Position numbers and translations under genes: made by a program
The notes under the pieces: generated by a model
The model's input: the letters and a program-made list of their open reading frames with translations, nothing else
Told to the model about the DNA's origin: nothing
The model's database searches: none
In this document: one piece after another, positions 1 to 9,892 of the stretch
Layout of the letters: each line of letters begins with the position of its first letter
Numbering within the stretch: position 1 is the stretch's first letter
Assembly (NCBI GenBank): GCA_035771165.1
Contig: JAWNZC010000348.1
Location: 3,742,501-3,806,500, forward strand
Direction of reading: 5' to 3'
From: Paragorgia papillata
Taxonomy: Eukaryota > Cnidaria > Anthozoa > Scleralcyonacea > Coralliidae
DNA: 64,000 nt

Positions 1-56
1 TCAGAGCCTCTGGTACCCAGGGTAGCGATGACTTGCGTCCTCGTTTGATTAGGGCT
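1..56. mobile_element. 3' end of a TTA/TAA-target MITE, cut by window edge
   Basis: Bases about 22-56 match the right terminal inverted repeat of the complete copies at 7948-8171 and 53015-53237. The end reads GATTAGGGCT preceded by the GCGATGACTTGCG block. Only the terminus lies in the window, so the target-site duplication cannot be tested. It is a non-autonomous DNA transposon end with no coding content. Confidence 0.8.
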
Positions 57-780
57 TATGTTTAATATATCACATCCCCTGAAGCGCGATTCGGCTTACC
101 TTCGTGAGCGTTCGTACAACGTTCGTAAATACGAAAAGGCCTCCGAAGTTAGACTGGTTCCCTGACGTCACCAAAATAAGTTCGAGAGAAAAGAGGACTA
201 GGAACTAGTCTGCTCTGAAGTATGGAGATTATTAAAGCGGCACTCTTTGTGACGTCATGACGTGTAGACGAAACATCGCTCGCCGTCAGATACAACCGTG
301 CTCATGATATAGCGGATATGGTTTACAACCAGTATCCGCAAAAACGAGCGAGAAAATTAATAACTAAGAAATAACTAAATAAATAATAAATAATGTACTC
401 TACGTAATAATGTATGAAATAAAGATCAAGATGTCTGAAAATGCGTTACTGACTTACACACCTGAAACCAGACTTTATTGTCAAGCAGTTTAATATCTGG
501 CCAGATGTTTCTTGTGTAACGTGCAAAAAACAATCCAATGGAAGCAAGAAAAATCCATACGACGACCATCAATGATCCTAAATAGAGAAATGTTGTAAAA
601 AATCATGCATCATGTGGAAAAATTTTTTTTTCTGGTTTGAAACCAGCCATGCAGCCAGCCTGTCTATGTTTATTTCCGAAATGGCAATCATTACGTCATC
701 CCGTCAGGCTTTGAGAAACTGATGCGTGCTAAAATGGTAATCAGTCTTCATGGAGCTGTTCATGGGTGGCGTGCATGGAG
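57..780. other. Unassigned intergenic DNA
   Basis: AT-rich sequence with scattered stop codons in all frames. I see no gene, RNA or delimited repeat here. The phrases 'catggagctgt' and 'cgtgcatggagctgt' recur a few times at 748-800, which is a minor local duplication next to the 5S-derived repeat. Confidence 0.5.
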
Positions 781-1120
781 CTGTCTTCATGGAGCTGTGC
801 ACGGGTGACGTGCGCTGTTAGGGCGCTGCCTCTCACCAATAGTTAAGCCCAGTTGGACGGGGTTAGTACTTGGATGGGTGACCCTCTGGGAATAACCCCG
901 TTCTCGAACTTTAATTTCATGTGAGTAGAGTTTAGTTGGTCTCTCCTGTGCTTCGAGGGTTTTTCGCAGGACTCTGCGGTTTTCCTCCCTCCGTAAAATC
1001 AACACGTTAGGTCTTAGCTTGTGTCGTGCACTTTTAACATGAGCCTCTGGCTCGGATGATTGGGCGATCACATCCTGTGCTTGCGACGTTAAATAAATCA
1101 CTGCTACTTCACTGAAATAT
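781..1120 (+). repeat. 5S rRNA-derived SINE-like repeat
   Basis: Bases 828-897 closely resemble the 3' half of eukaryotic 5S rRNA. They contain AGTTAAGC, then GGTTAGTACTTGGATGGG, TGACC and CTGGGAAT, the region of the 5S internal promoter C box and the helix after it. The 5' half of 5S rRNA is not recognisable and the closing 3' strand has diverged, so this is not a functional 5S gene. The following 200 bp end in GTTAAATAAATC, like a SINE tail. SINEs with 5S-derived heads are known in animals. Whether this piece is mobile or a stray 5S pseudogene needs genome-wide copies to decide. Confidence 0.65.
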
Positions 1121-3275
1121 ACTTAATTGTTGATCAGTAATGTCGCTGGCAAGTATCCTGATCTAGATCTTATATACGCTCACAATGCTTACAATTGCAC
1201 ACACCGATTGTGGTAGACGGGCCGTAGACCTACACTATTAGAAAGGGCTTGTTTATACGGAGGCGAGCCGGACTAGATCGTGCGTTTGTTACTATCGCCT
1301 AGCCGAGATGTCGCTTTGTGCAACCGGGATTTCGGTTATTAGACCGGTCTAGCTCACCTACCCGGGCTGGAACGTCAGAGCTCCGTATACGCGACAATGT
1401 TTGTCTATTCAAGTTCCTTCTGGACAACGTTGTATTTCACAAGTTCTGTTTACTCGTGTGTAGGTTATAATAAATTGAAAACGTACTCGCAAAAGTGCGA
1501 TTCTGGGTAGCAGGACTAGAAATTGTCATTACAGTTATGAAAGAGATATACCGGCGTTTCAGAGTTTCTTCGACAGGTTCATTGGTTCACCATTTAGCGG
1601 ACAGAAGGCCCTGCGGAATCGACGTTCAACCAGAACCGAAGCTGAAGCAGAAAAATCTGAGTTTGACATGTAACAGCCTTTGCAAGTTATCTATTGTCAT
1701 CTTAAATTCACCTGATTTCGCTAGACAGTTCGGGTTTTAATATCTTTCCTAATCTCATCATTGTAGGCTTCGAAAAACAGCAAAGCAGCTGGTGTATACT
1801 CGCTGTAATTTACAAATACGACTTTGCCCGTTGAACACTACATCGCCCATTGCTTTGTTTACATGCATTTAGTAAGCGCTGGATTTAATATACTGAATAC
1901 CAAGGGTTTGCCCAGCGACGTTGTTTACACCAGCAAAAGCTTTATGCATTGATGTACTTCATATAAGATCCAATATAGAAGACTCGTTCGGTTTGTCAAA
2001 AATTTGCACTGTTTCGCATGGCAGGTTTTCTAGATGTGCAAGGGCTACGCCAAGGTTTCAGAAATCAGTAGCCCGCCAAAGCAGGCGTCTTGTGATTCGC
2101 CAGTAGCCCGCCAAAGAAGGCGTCTTGTTGATTCATAGCATGCCATAACTAAAATCTATTATTGGATTTTCATGTGAGTTTTCCCTCTTATGTGTAGTAC
2201 GTCACATATCTTGAAATGAAAAGTGTCTATAATATTTCTGATCTTATAAAAATATGTCTATTATACTTGATGTATCAATGTATCTATGCCTATAAAGAAA
2301 TTGTAAGTGAGAAAACTTATTGATTAACTAACCGTGAATCCTTTTATTTAGGTCACTGAGAGACGTTGCTTTGGATTCATTCATTTGTGTTATGTTAACG
2401 CGAGTGGCAGACGACCCCCGTTTTGAAGCACTGCGCCCGTGGTAACTGGGTATGTTATTAGAAGATTGATCACCTATTACAAATATTCAATAAAAAAATT
2501 GTAAGAAACATCTCTTTAACTGTTTATGGCCATTAAACAATTTTCGTGTTTATGTTTTAATTTATTATTTACCAATGATCTTGGAAAATTTGTTCAGTTT
2601 TCAAAACTATAGTAAATGGAAAATTTGATTTCTGGTTTTTACCTAGAGCATAAAGAAGAAAGACGCTTTCCTCGAGGTTACGTAGATTACTCGACTCAGT
2701 ATTCGGCTTTAGTGGATGACGGAATCTTAAAAAATGAGATCAGAAAAATTAAACACTATAAGATACCGGCGGGTTATTAAGATTTGTATAGGCGCCCTGC
2801 TATTGGTCACGGCTATCTCGTGTATAAGTGTGTGATAAAAATCCTATTTAAAATTTGCCTTCGTTAAAACAAACGTTACTTCAAAAACCAACATATTATA
2901 ATAAAATAATAAAATTCACAAAAGTACTATCCGGGCATTATTCCACTTAGCGACGCAATATGCGACAAGGTTGAAATATAATAATTACGATTAATAGGTT
3001 ATGTAATATTTAAAACATGAGCACCAGGGCTTTATCAGATTTAAAACACGAGGCTAGGCGATTACTAAAAATGTTTTGAATAACTTCAAAAACAATCCAT
3101 TTGGTGAGTTATTTGGCGTAGTAATTCGAAAAATAACGTTGTCTAAGCCGAGAAAATCAAAACTAAAGTTTATGTAAATCAGGATAATTTTTTTATCAGA
3201 TATAAAGCCACGGACATTTATATAGGTTATAGTCTTTTAAAAATATCCGCAATTCTCTGGGCAGAATACATTGAC
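1121..3275. other. Intergenic, no gene seen; small direct repeat
   Basis: No convincing coding region. The short open frames at 1495-1740 and 1921-2106 lack family similarity and have no supporting start or splice context. Two adjacent copies of a roughly 36-bp unit (core AGTAGCCCGCCAAAG) lie at about 2068-2138. A GC-richer patch at 1243-1405 begins GGGCTTGTTTATACGGAG and ends near CTCCGTATACG, suggesting a decayed inverted-repeat element whose ends I could not fix. Confidence 0.45.
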
Positions 3276-3279
3276 TTAA

Positions 3280-3633
3280 GGTGGCTTGATAAGAATTAAT
3301 TATAAAAAATCATATTTTCCCCTCTAAAATATTTTGCAGTGTACATTTGTGCCTCATTCTAGTTCCTTGCATAGCCCTAGTGTCAATGCTGATAATTGAA
3401 AAGTTTTACACTTGCAGCATTTGCGTATCTGGACGAATAATATCACATTTATTGAATATGCAAATTTAATGCAAATTAGGATTTCTGAACTTACGTGGAC
3501 TGTCTAATACTTTTCAATACTCAAGACTAACACTAGGGGCGTGCAAGGAACTAAAACGAAGCACGAATCTACACCGTGAAACGTTTTAGAAGGAATAATC
3601 TGATTGTTTATGGATGTTTCCTATCGAGCCACC
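3280..3633. mobile_element. TTAA-target palindromic MITE (354 bp)
   Basis: TTAA is duplicated at 3276-3279 and 3634-3637. The element starts GGTGGCTTGATA and ends with the reverse complement, ATCGAGCCACC. The inverted similarity runs roughly 150 bp inward on each arm; for example TAGTTCCTTGCA at about 3360 pairs with TGCAAGGAACTA at about 3543. No coding sequence is present. TTAA target duplication is the hallmark of piggyBac-type transposition, but the TIR lacks the usual CCC start, so superfamily assignment is tentative. Confidence 0.85.
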
Positions 3634-3637
3634 TTAA

Positions 3638-4039
3638 ACTAAAGCTCCAGCATGCACATACAAGAGTGGAAGAGGTTCCACTTTATATCATGCATGGCTG
3701 GAAATAGCTAAAATAATAGCTAAAAAGACCAACCTGCATTGAATTGAGCGGCCACCTAAAGTTGAACCGTCGATGAATACTAGCTCTTTCTCCTTTAAGA
3801 AAAGACTATAATAGCTTAATTTGAAAGAGAACATACAAGTAAACAAATTCTATTTAGCAAAATAGATTTACCTCTTGAAGCTTGGGTAGAAATCTGCCAA
3901 TAAGTTTCGCACTTCTTATTTCAACCTTACTGTTATTGTTGTAACATAAAACAGCGTCAGTATTAGACTGTAATTGATAAAAATAAAGTACAATAAATGG
4001 CTATAGTAATATTTAATCATATACTTAATAATGGTAAGT
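3638..4039. other. Unassigned AT-rich spacer
   Basis: Sequence between the TTAA MITE and the LINE tail. Nothing recognisable beyond AT-rich DNA. Confidence 0.4.
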
Positions 4040-4156
4040 GAGTAGATAGATAGATAGATAGATGCTTTATTCAGTTTTAAAAAAAACTTTACAGCTAATA
4101 ATGGCTGAATTGCGTTAAAACTTTACAATTATAAAATTTAAAAAAAAACCTAATGA

Positions 4157-6135
4157 TTAAAAATTTTTACAATTACTAACAATAAAGGAATTCTTAAACC
4201 GATCAGTTTTGGCTCTTGGAACGTTAAGTTGCCTTTTACGTCTTAGTTGGTATACACAGTTATTTTCGGATGGTAGCAGAGATCTGAGTTTGTGGGATTG
4301 GTCTCGAGTGATCTCATTAAACAACTTGCACGTCAAGAGCTGCCTGCGTTCGGAGAGGCGAGGCAGACCACTTTCTTCAAGTGCATCTGTATAAGGCATC
4401 CATGGGTAGATTATTCTTAGAGCTCTCTTCTGCAGCCTTTCAATGTCGTCTGATAGATACTTGGTTAGCGAGTTGTGATAAACTGGGCATGAATATTCAA
4501 AGATCGGGCGAATACAGGTAGTATAAAATTTCAGAAGTTCCTTAATTGGAATGCCAGCTCTTTTGAGTTGTCTCAAGAAATAGAAACGAGGTGCAGCCTT
4601 CTTGGTTGTTTCTGATACATGAAAGTTCCATTTTAAGTCGCTCGATATGTTCAGGCCCAGCAGCTTTGCGTGTTGAACAATCTCCAGTGGCTTTTCATTG
4701 ACCATCACCGGTTCGAATTGGGGATTGGTCCTGGCAAATGAGATCCTGAGCTCTTTACATTTTGCCTCGTTCATTTGGAATTTGTTAGCATGAGCTTTAT
4801 CTGAGAACTCTGTCACTGCATTTTGGATCGTGCTCGCATTACCTCTCTCCACACACTCTGACATAGTGGTGTCGTCCACAAACTTCCACATGTCAGTGTT
4901 AGTGACGTCAATGTCATCGATCATTAGTAGAAAGAGCCACGGCCCCAACTTGGTCCCCTGGGGGACACCTGCTGGAATATCCCTCCATTCTGATTTACAG
5001 TCATCCGCCAATTTGACTCGCTGCTTCCGGTGTTTAAGGAAGTCTATGATCCAACATTCGATCTTATGAGGGATATTTAAGGTCGCGAGTTTCCTGGCAA
5101 GAATGTTATGATCGATTAGATCAAAAGCCTTGCGAAAATCAAAGAGGACAACTCTTGTGGTGGCGCCATTTCCGTCAGTATCTTTTGTCCATTTATGGAA
5201 CATGGTGATAAGAGCGAAAGTTGTGGAGGACTTAGGGATGGCGCCGAATTGGTTTTTCTTGATCTTGGCCAAAATCGCTGGTTTCACATGTTCCTCGACG
5301 ACGAATTCTTCCGCAATTTTTGACGTAATTGGTGTCAGTGAAATTGGACGCAGGTCATTGTTTATGTCCTTTGGTGGGTTTTTCTTTGGAATTGGCACTA
5401 TGTCAGCTGTTTTCCAGGAAGGAGGGAGGCAGCCTTCACGATAAGAGCTGTTAAGGATGTCTGAAACAGGGTTAGCCAAAAGATCAGCGTTCTCTTTGAG
5501 TAACCAGGCCGGGATATTATCAGGGCCTTGTGCTTTGGTGGAGTTCAAAGTCGATAGCTTCCTATAAACTGAGTAGGATGAAACTTTCAGTGACGTTACC
5601 CAAGAGTCATTAACCGGGCCTTGAACTGGCTGGAAGTTGGGTAGAAGTGGCACGAAGTCGCTCATTGGAGATAGGAAGGCATCGTTGATGTTATTCGCCA
5701 GTTCTAACTTGTCGTGTGCTCCTAGCTGATGTAGCAACTTGGTGGAATCGTGCCACCTTTCTGAGACAGATGTCATGCCGCTTAGCTTTTTAACCTCCTT
5801 CCACCATAGGGAAGGCTTGCACTCATTTAAATGGCTGACCTTAGCTTTATAGTACTTTTCCCGGCAAATCTTTCGTTCTCGGTTAACGCAGTTTCTCAGA
5901 AGTCGAAAAGTGACCATATTACCATTTGCTAATGCGCACTGGCGTCTCTTAATAAGGTTCTTAAGAGTTGGGTTCATCCAGGGTGGTTCGCTTGAATGGA
6001 TGGTTTTGGATCGTAGAGGAAGAACAGAGTCTAAGCCCGTCTTGATAATAGTATCAAGTAGTGAGACTTTCTCCGCGCAGGTCTCCACAGTCCCGAGGAG
6101 GCTTGGTACGTCGACTTGTAGTGGAGGTACGATCG
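4157..6135 (-). CDS. LINE reverse transcriptase, open frame with intact catalytic motifs
   Basis: The minus-strand frame is open for 643 residues from the first Met (6088). The same frame reads further upstream to about 6125, where it should join the endonuclease. It is an RNA-directed DNA polymerase for target-primed reverse transcription. Visible RT motifs, numbered from Met 6088: PIPKK and LRPISL near 233-250; motif A FDFRKAFD at 316-323; motif B GVPQGTKLGP at 374-383; and the catalytic FVDD box at 403-406, with Val in place of the common Ala. The C-terminal region after residue 450 has the LLGLNIS and EYSCPVYHNSL stretches seen in CR1/Jockey-like LINEs. No stop interrupts this domain, unlike the other LINE pieces here, so this copy is comparatively young. 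It is not autonomous, because the endonuclease is truncated and out of frame. Confidence 0.85.
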
Positions 6136-6480
6136 CATAGCCAAACGGCTGCTTGGACGCAGATCTCTTTTTTTGACAATAAACTGCCCTCTTGGAAGTT
6201 GGACACGTTGTTTCGGTAGGACTTCAACGGTTGCATGATCAGATAGACCGAAGTTGGGACGCTTTACTGGTGTATTGTAGAAATTCTGAAGGTTAGTTAG
6301 AATTAAGTCCAGTTTGTTGGAACCTCTGGTTGCAAACGGCACGATTTGCTTCAAATTAAAAATATGGTTTAGTTTATTGATGACATGTCTGAGATGATTG
6401 AAATCACCGAGCATAATTACTCCAAAGTTTGCGTACTGGGATTCAATTGCTGTGAGATTTTCAATCAAATAATTAAGCAT
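6115..6480 (-). pseudogene. LINE APE endonuclease C-terminal fragment, frameshifted from RT
   Basis: The minus-strand reading carries the C-terminal motifs of an apurinic/apyrimidinic-type endonuclease: VIMLGDFNH (residues about 22-29), LDLILTN (about 57-63) and a SDHATVEV box with the catalytic His (about 80-87). These nick target DNA to prime reverse transcription. The frame stays endonuclease-like to about AMRSYL (near 6130). The coding sense then continues in a different frame as VDVPSLLGTVETCAEK, leading into the RT. One small indel near 6115-6135 therefore separates the two domains. The N-terminal half, including the catalytic Glu region, is missing. Confidence 0.8.
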
Positions 6481-6494
6481 TGATGCAGTAACAG

Positions 6495-6830
6495 ATCACT
6501 TACAGATCTTTTCACCAATAAACGTGAAATTACTAATTACGAGCTCGAAGCTCCGAGATATCTTTATTTACCGCAACCACGTACAAATATGATGGAAAAA
6601 AGCTTCATGTATGATGGGGTATAATTGTATGGAACTCCTTACTAAGTGAAATGAGGGAATGTAAATCGCTATCCTCACTTAAAAGGAAAATTGCTGCTCA
6701 TAACATTCCTAATTAAATAATTTTCTTAATATATATAGTATCGTAGCTCAGTGTATAATGTACAATTGTAAATAATATGTGAACCTTATTTTGTGTGGAT
6801 TTCATTGACATTTATTTTATTTGTTGTAAA
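6495..6830 (+). pseudogene. 3' end of a second LINE, degenerate
   Basis: The plus-strand translation of 6530-6715 resembles a LINE RT C-terminus: YELEAPRYLYLPQPRTN, then KSFMYDG, then a broken LW-NSLP-like stretch and a KRKIAA tail. A stop interrupts after SFMYDGV. The same tail motif, also broken, appears at about 15715-15860 in the larger plus-strand LINE relic. About 115 bp of AT-rich 3' UTR-like sequence follow. It abuts the minus-strand LINE at about 6490 in convergent orientation. Confidence 0.6.
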
Positions 6831-6835
6831 TAATA

Positions 6836-6927
6836 CAGCGGAACCTCGTTAATACGATCACCGTCTGGCAAAAAAATGTGGTCGTAACTAAGTAACGGGT
6901 GATCGTATGGCTGGTGGGGTTCCACTG
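6836..6927. mobile_element. TA-target (Tc1/mariner-type) MITE, 92 bp
   Basis: TA dinucleotides flank at 6834-6835 and 6928-6929. The ends are CAGCGGAACCTCG and CGGGGTTCCACTG-like, an imperfect inverted repeat. The internal GATCACC/GGTGATC pair gives a hairpin. The CAGTGGAACC-type terminus with a TA target is typical of mariner-related MITEs. Confidence 0.8.
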
Positions 6928-7189
6928 TATGTCGAACTTAATGTATGTGGACTTTATTGACATCTATTTTTAATTAATGCATTATATTTAATTTAATTAC
7001 TTTTTACACACCCCTTGTGGAAACCAACTTATGTTGATGAGTTCAGCGTGTTTAAATCAGTAAAGTTCTTCTAGCATCTATCTTCTATATCTTATCAAAA
7101 TTACATAAAGCGTTATATCATGCATTGCGCATAAGTATATGTGTGTGTGTTATTAAATGTTATATATACCATTAGTATAAATACACAGG

Positions 7190-7480
7190 TGATTATAGAA
7201 AATCACGCGCGCTGATTGGTCGAGCTACTTCGGATTAATTCTCGTAATCAACTACAGCGTTTATTCAAAATGGCCGCCAGCCAAGTTGTCAATGCGACAG
7301 ACGAGGAAATTAACAATTTTAAAGAAAATGTTGTTCCTAAAAGTACGAAAATGTGTATTTATACTAAAACAATTATTCGCCTCAGGCTCAGTGAATATCG
7401 GTGAATAATAACCTCGACTTCGTCTCGGTTATTATACACCGATATTCACCTCGCCTTCGGCGAATAATTGTTAATTAATA
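7190..7480 (+). mobile_element. MITE-like repeat carrying a recombinase-type N-terminal exon and a hairpin
   Basis: A short plus-strand frame, 7270-7404, starts at the ATG in AAAATGGCC and encodes 44 residues beginning MAASQVVNATDEEINNFKEN. I recognise this style of start (DEEINNFKEN..PKSTK) as the N-terminus of KIAA1958-like/Crypton-related tyrosine recombinases that are abundant in cnidarians. After PKSTK the sequence diverges and ends. Immediately after it, 7391-7449 is a near-perfect hairpin: GTGAATATCGGTG with its complement, around a TTCG loop. The block looks like a deletion derivative that kept the first coding exon. Outer boundaries are uncertain. Confidence 0.5.
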
Positions 7481-7944
7481 TTTACCATTTTTTGGTCGTT
7501 ACTGAACCCAATGGACACCCATCCTGCACCTTTTCCAAGCAATTCAAACGTCACTTGATTTCCCTGACTTTTGTACGTTGCTAGGTAATTGCATTTGGAT
7601 AATTCACAACCAGATGGCACCCGCAAGCATCCAATAGTTTGACCGCATCCATCTGTCGCAATTGCCTACAGGCGGCGCAGATAAAAATATTCGTTTATAA
7701 GTAATATTTAAAACATGGGCAGCAGTGTTTTATCCGGATTTAAAGCGCAAATCACGTACGTATAGTGTACTGTAGATCACCTTCAACAAATCTGCCTTTG
7801 GCATTTGTCTAAGTATTCTAGATAAACGTTTTGGGTCTTGGTTTCATTTTATTTTTTTGTTGCAAATAAATGACATCACAAAAACTAAATGTTTGCGTAT
7901 TTTACTTAGTGAGCTTAAATTGACGATTTTCGCCCAAATGTGTT
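7481..7944. other. Unassigned intergenic DNA
   Basis: No coding region, RNA or delimited repeat recognised between the hairpin element and the MITE at 7948. Confidence 0.4.
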
Positions 7945-7947
7945 TTA

Positions 7948-8171
7948 AGCCCTAATCAAACGAGAACGCAAGTCATCGCAAGTTGACAGTCGCGCTATCT
8001 CAGCCAGCCGCTCTGAATAGTTTCCCGAAAAAATCATGTACCGTGACAAAGTTAAAACTTGTTTAAAACACTCATGAAACCTTTATTTTGTTAATTTGGG
8101 TGTTCGAACGACCGCCACAGAAATTCTGACTGCCAACTTGCGATGACTTGCGCTCTCGTTTGATTAGGGCT
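7948..8171. mobile_element. TTA/TAA-target MITE, complete copy 1 (224 bp)
   Basis: TTA is duplicated at 7945-7947 and 8172-8174. The ends are AGCCCTAATCAAACGAGA and its complement, with inverted similarity for roughly 45 bp. The second complete copy, at 53015-53237, is in the opposite orientation and about equally long. A 3-bp TWA target is characteristic of PIF/Harbinger (and some ISL2EU) elements. No coding content is present; mobilisation would depend on a transposase elsewhere. Confidence 0.92.
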
Positions 8172-8174
8172 TTA

Positions 8175-8534
8175 GACTAAGCAGATAGATACCGGTATGT
8201 CATCATGTAAAGTGACTTTGTCATATTTGTTGGCAGACTTTGCCCATTCGGGTTATTTTTATTTCAACTATGCTTGTCTTGAGTTGAAAAGGAATATTGT
8301 ACTTACCTTGCTTAACCGCAATATAGGATTTATTGTAAAGATCACCAATAAAGAAATCTAAATTTAAAAAAAGCCAAAGTTAACCAAACACGCATTCAAC
8401 TTCAAGACTAGCTATCTTATCGGAAGATTGTGGATTGACTTAACTTACTTTATCTTTTTAATGATAGGTTCTGGCGCGCTTCAAAATGATGTATCGGTAA
8501 CGCGACATTTGCATTTACAGAATTTGAGAAAAGT
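8175..8534. other. Unassigned intergenic DNA
   Basis: AT-rich sequence with no recognisable gene or repeat ends. Confidence 0.4.
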
Positions 8535-8780
8535 CATCGGCGTATTAGGCGGGGGGGGGGGTAAGGGGGGCAATTGCCCTCCCAAAATATTTGAAAAAGG
8601 AAAATTTGGGCACTTTCTGCAAAATTCATACGTTAAACTGAAAAATACGACTTAAAAATCAGTATTTAACCCTAAATTTTTCGGACAAAAATCTCAGCCC
8701 AGCACCCCCCCCCCCCCCCCCCCCCCCCACACACACACACAAAAAAGAAATAGAATTGGGCTGCTATAGCTACGCCTATG
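8535..8780. mobile_element. Probable hAT-like element with poly-G and poly-C tracts
   Basis: The ends CATCGGCGTA and TACGCCTATG form a short inverted repeat resembling the CAGTGGCGTA-type termini of the 8-bp-target elements at 32804 and 50998. The left side has a G run near 8551-8560 and the right side a C run of about 25 bases near 8705-8729, followed by (CA)n. The flanking octamers do not match well, so the assignment rests on the termini and general composition. Confidence 0.45.
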
Positions 8781-9847
8781 GAAATGGTCTCGGAAAATCT
8801 CATCTTGACATTTATTTTCTGACATAATATAAATATTTATATTGAGACATGAAATTTGATTCTCTATACTTTCTTTTATTTTTTTATTGATAAACTCTTC
8901 GTCAAAGTTAACCAGTTTCTGTAGAAACGGTAAGGGTTTTCTTCAGGGAACAAACATTTATTATTAAGATGGTACGGATCCCGAACAAATAATCCTGCGT
9001 TTGACAAGTGCAACGTGTCCAATTAAGAGTTGATGTCCGATATTGGATGATTATATTTGTCAAGGGGTAACAGTATAGTGCCGGCCATCTATGGATCGTT
9101 TTCACTCACGCGTGATCGGTGGCCCCGTTGGGGGTGGTGAAACAATACGAAATATTTGAATAAGAATAGAGTTAAATTCCCATAGGATAAAATTGTGCAC
9201 CAACATGGCCGCATTTCATTAATGTTCCTAACTTTCTGTGCACCATGCATGCAATATGGCCACTGTGACGTCAGATGAAAACCAAGTATATATCGAATAA
9301 AATATATTTTTCTAAAACCTTAGTGGTATATGCAATACATTTAATTGCACTAATTACATCATTTTTATATTACAAAATGTATTTAGTTTGTTATACGCTC
9401 AATTTGCTAATAATCACTATATCTAGAGTAACACCAATCTCCGAAAACCATATAGATATAGGTGCAGCTTTCTTTCTTAATTGAAAGGGCTTGGCACCTA
9501 TTCACGTGAAACTCTCAGTAAACTTGTAATTAAAGCTTGGTCATATACGCCAACAAAAATAATTTTGTCAGTTTTTACAGTAATACTTTGCAACATTAAA
9601 AATAGTACGATCATATATAATTGTGCTTCGCAACTCACGTAACATTTTTTTGTCCTAAATATTTTTTTTTCTTTTGGTCAATATTGGTGGCAGACAGGAG
9701 ATATCTATCGTGTCAGTACGACTGAGATCTGATTTGCTTATGTAATAATGAACAATGTATTCGTGCAGCAATGTTCCTTTTCGCCATTTTTGCAACGATT
9801 TAACTTTTAAGGTAATAGTGAATTTCTGATATCAGAAGATTAAGGCT
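8781..9847. other. Unassigned intergenic DNA
   Basis: AT-rich, no gene recognised. Open frames here are short and compositionally random. Confidence 0.4.
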
Positions 9848-9851
9848 TTAA

Positions 9852-9880
9852 AGGCACAGCGTCGTGTATTAAATTGCCGC
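9852..9880. mobile_element. Isolated end of the AGGCACAG TTAA-type family
   Basis: TTAA at 9848-9851 is followed by AGGCACAGCGTCGTG, a close match to the start of the 355-bp element at 39217-39571 (AGGCACAGTGTTG). Only about 29 bp remain before the next TTAA at 9881, which starts another TTAA-type element. It is probably a solo end or deletion remnant. Confidence 0.5.
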
Positions 9881-9892
9881 TTAACTCTTTAC

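Larger units (their letters stand above)
4040..6487 (-). mobile_element. 5'-truncated non-LTR retrotransposon (LINE)
   Basis: A minus-strand LINE. From 5' to 3' it has the C-terminal part of an APE-type endonuclease, a full reverse transcriptase, a short A-rich 3' UTR, and a (CTAT)n tail read on the minus strand (GATA repeats at 4044-4064 on plus). Tails of this tetranucleotide kind are common in CR1/L2/Jockey-group LINEs. A second LINE copy on plus ends in the same (CTAT)n tail at about 16047-16080. The 5' side stops around 6487 within the endonuclease, where an in-frame TGA precedes the first recognisable residues and a different LINE end abuts. Target-site duplications were not identified. 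Confidence 0.85.

Noticed and set aside
828..897. Functional 5S rRNA gene
   Set aside because: Only the 3' half is recognisable, the terminal helix cannot form and no T-run terminator is in place.
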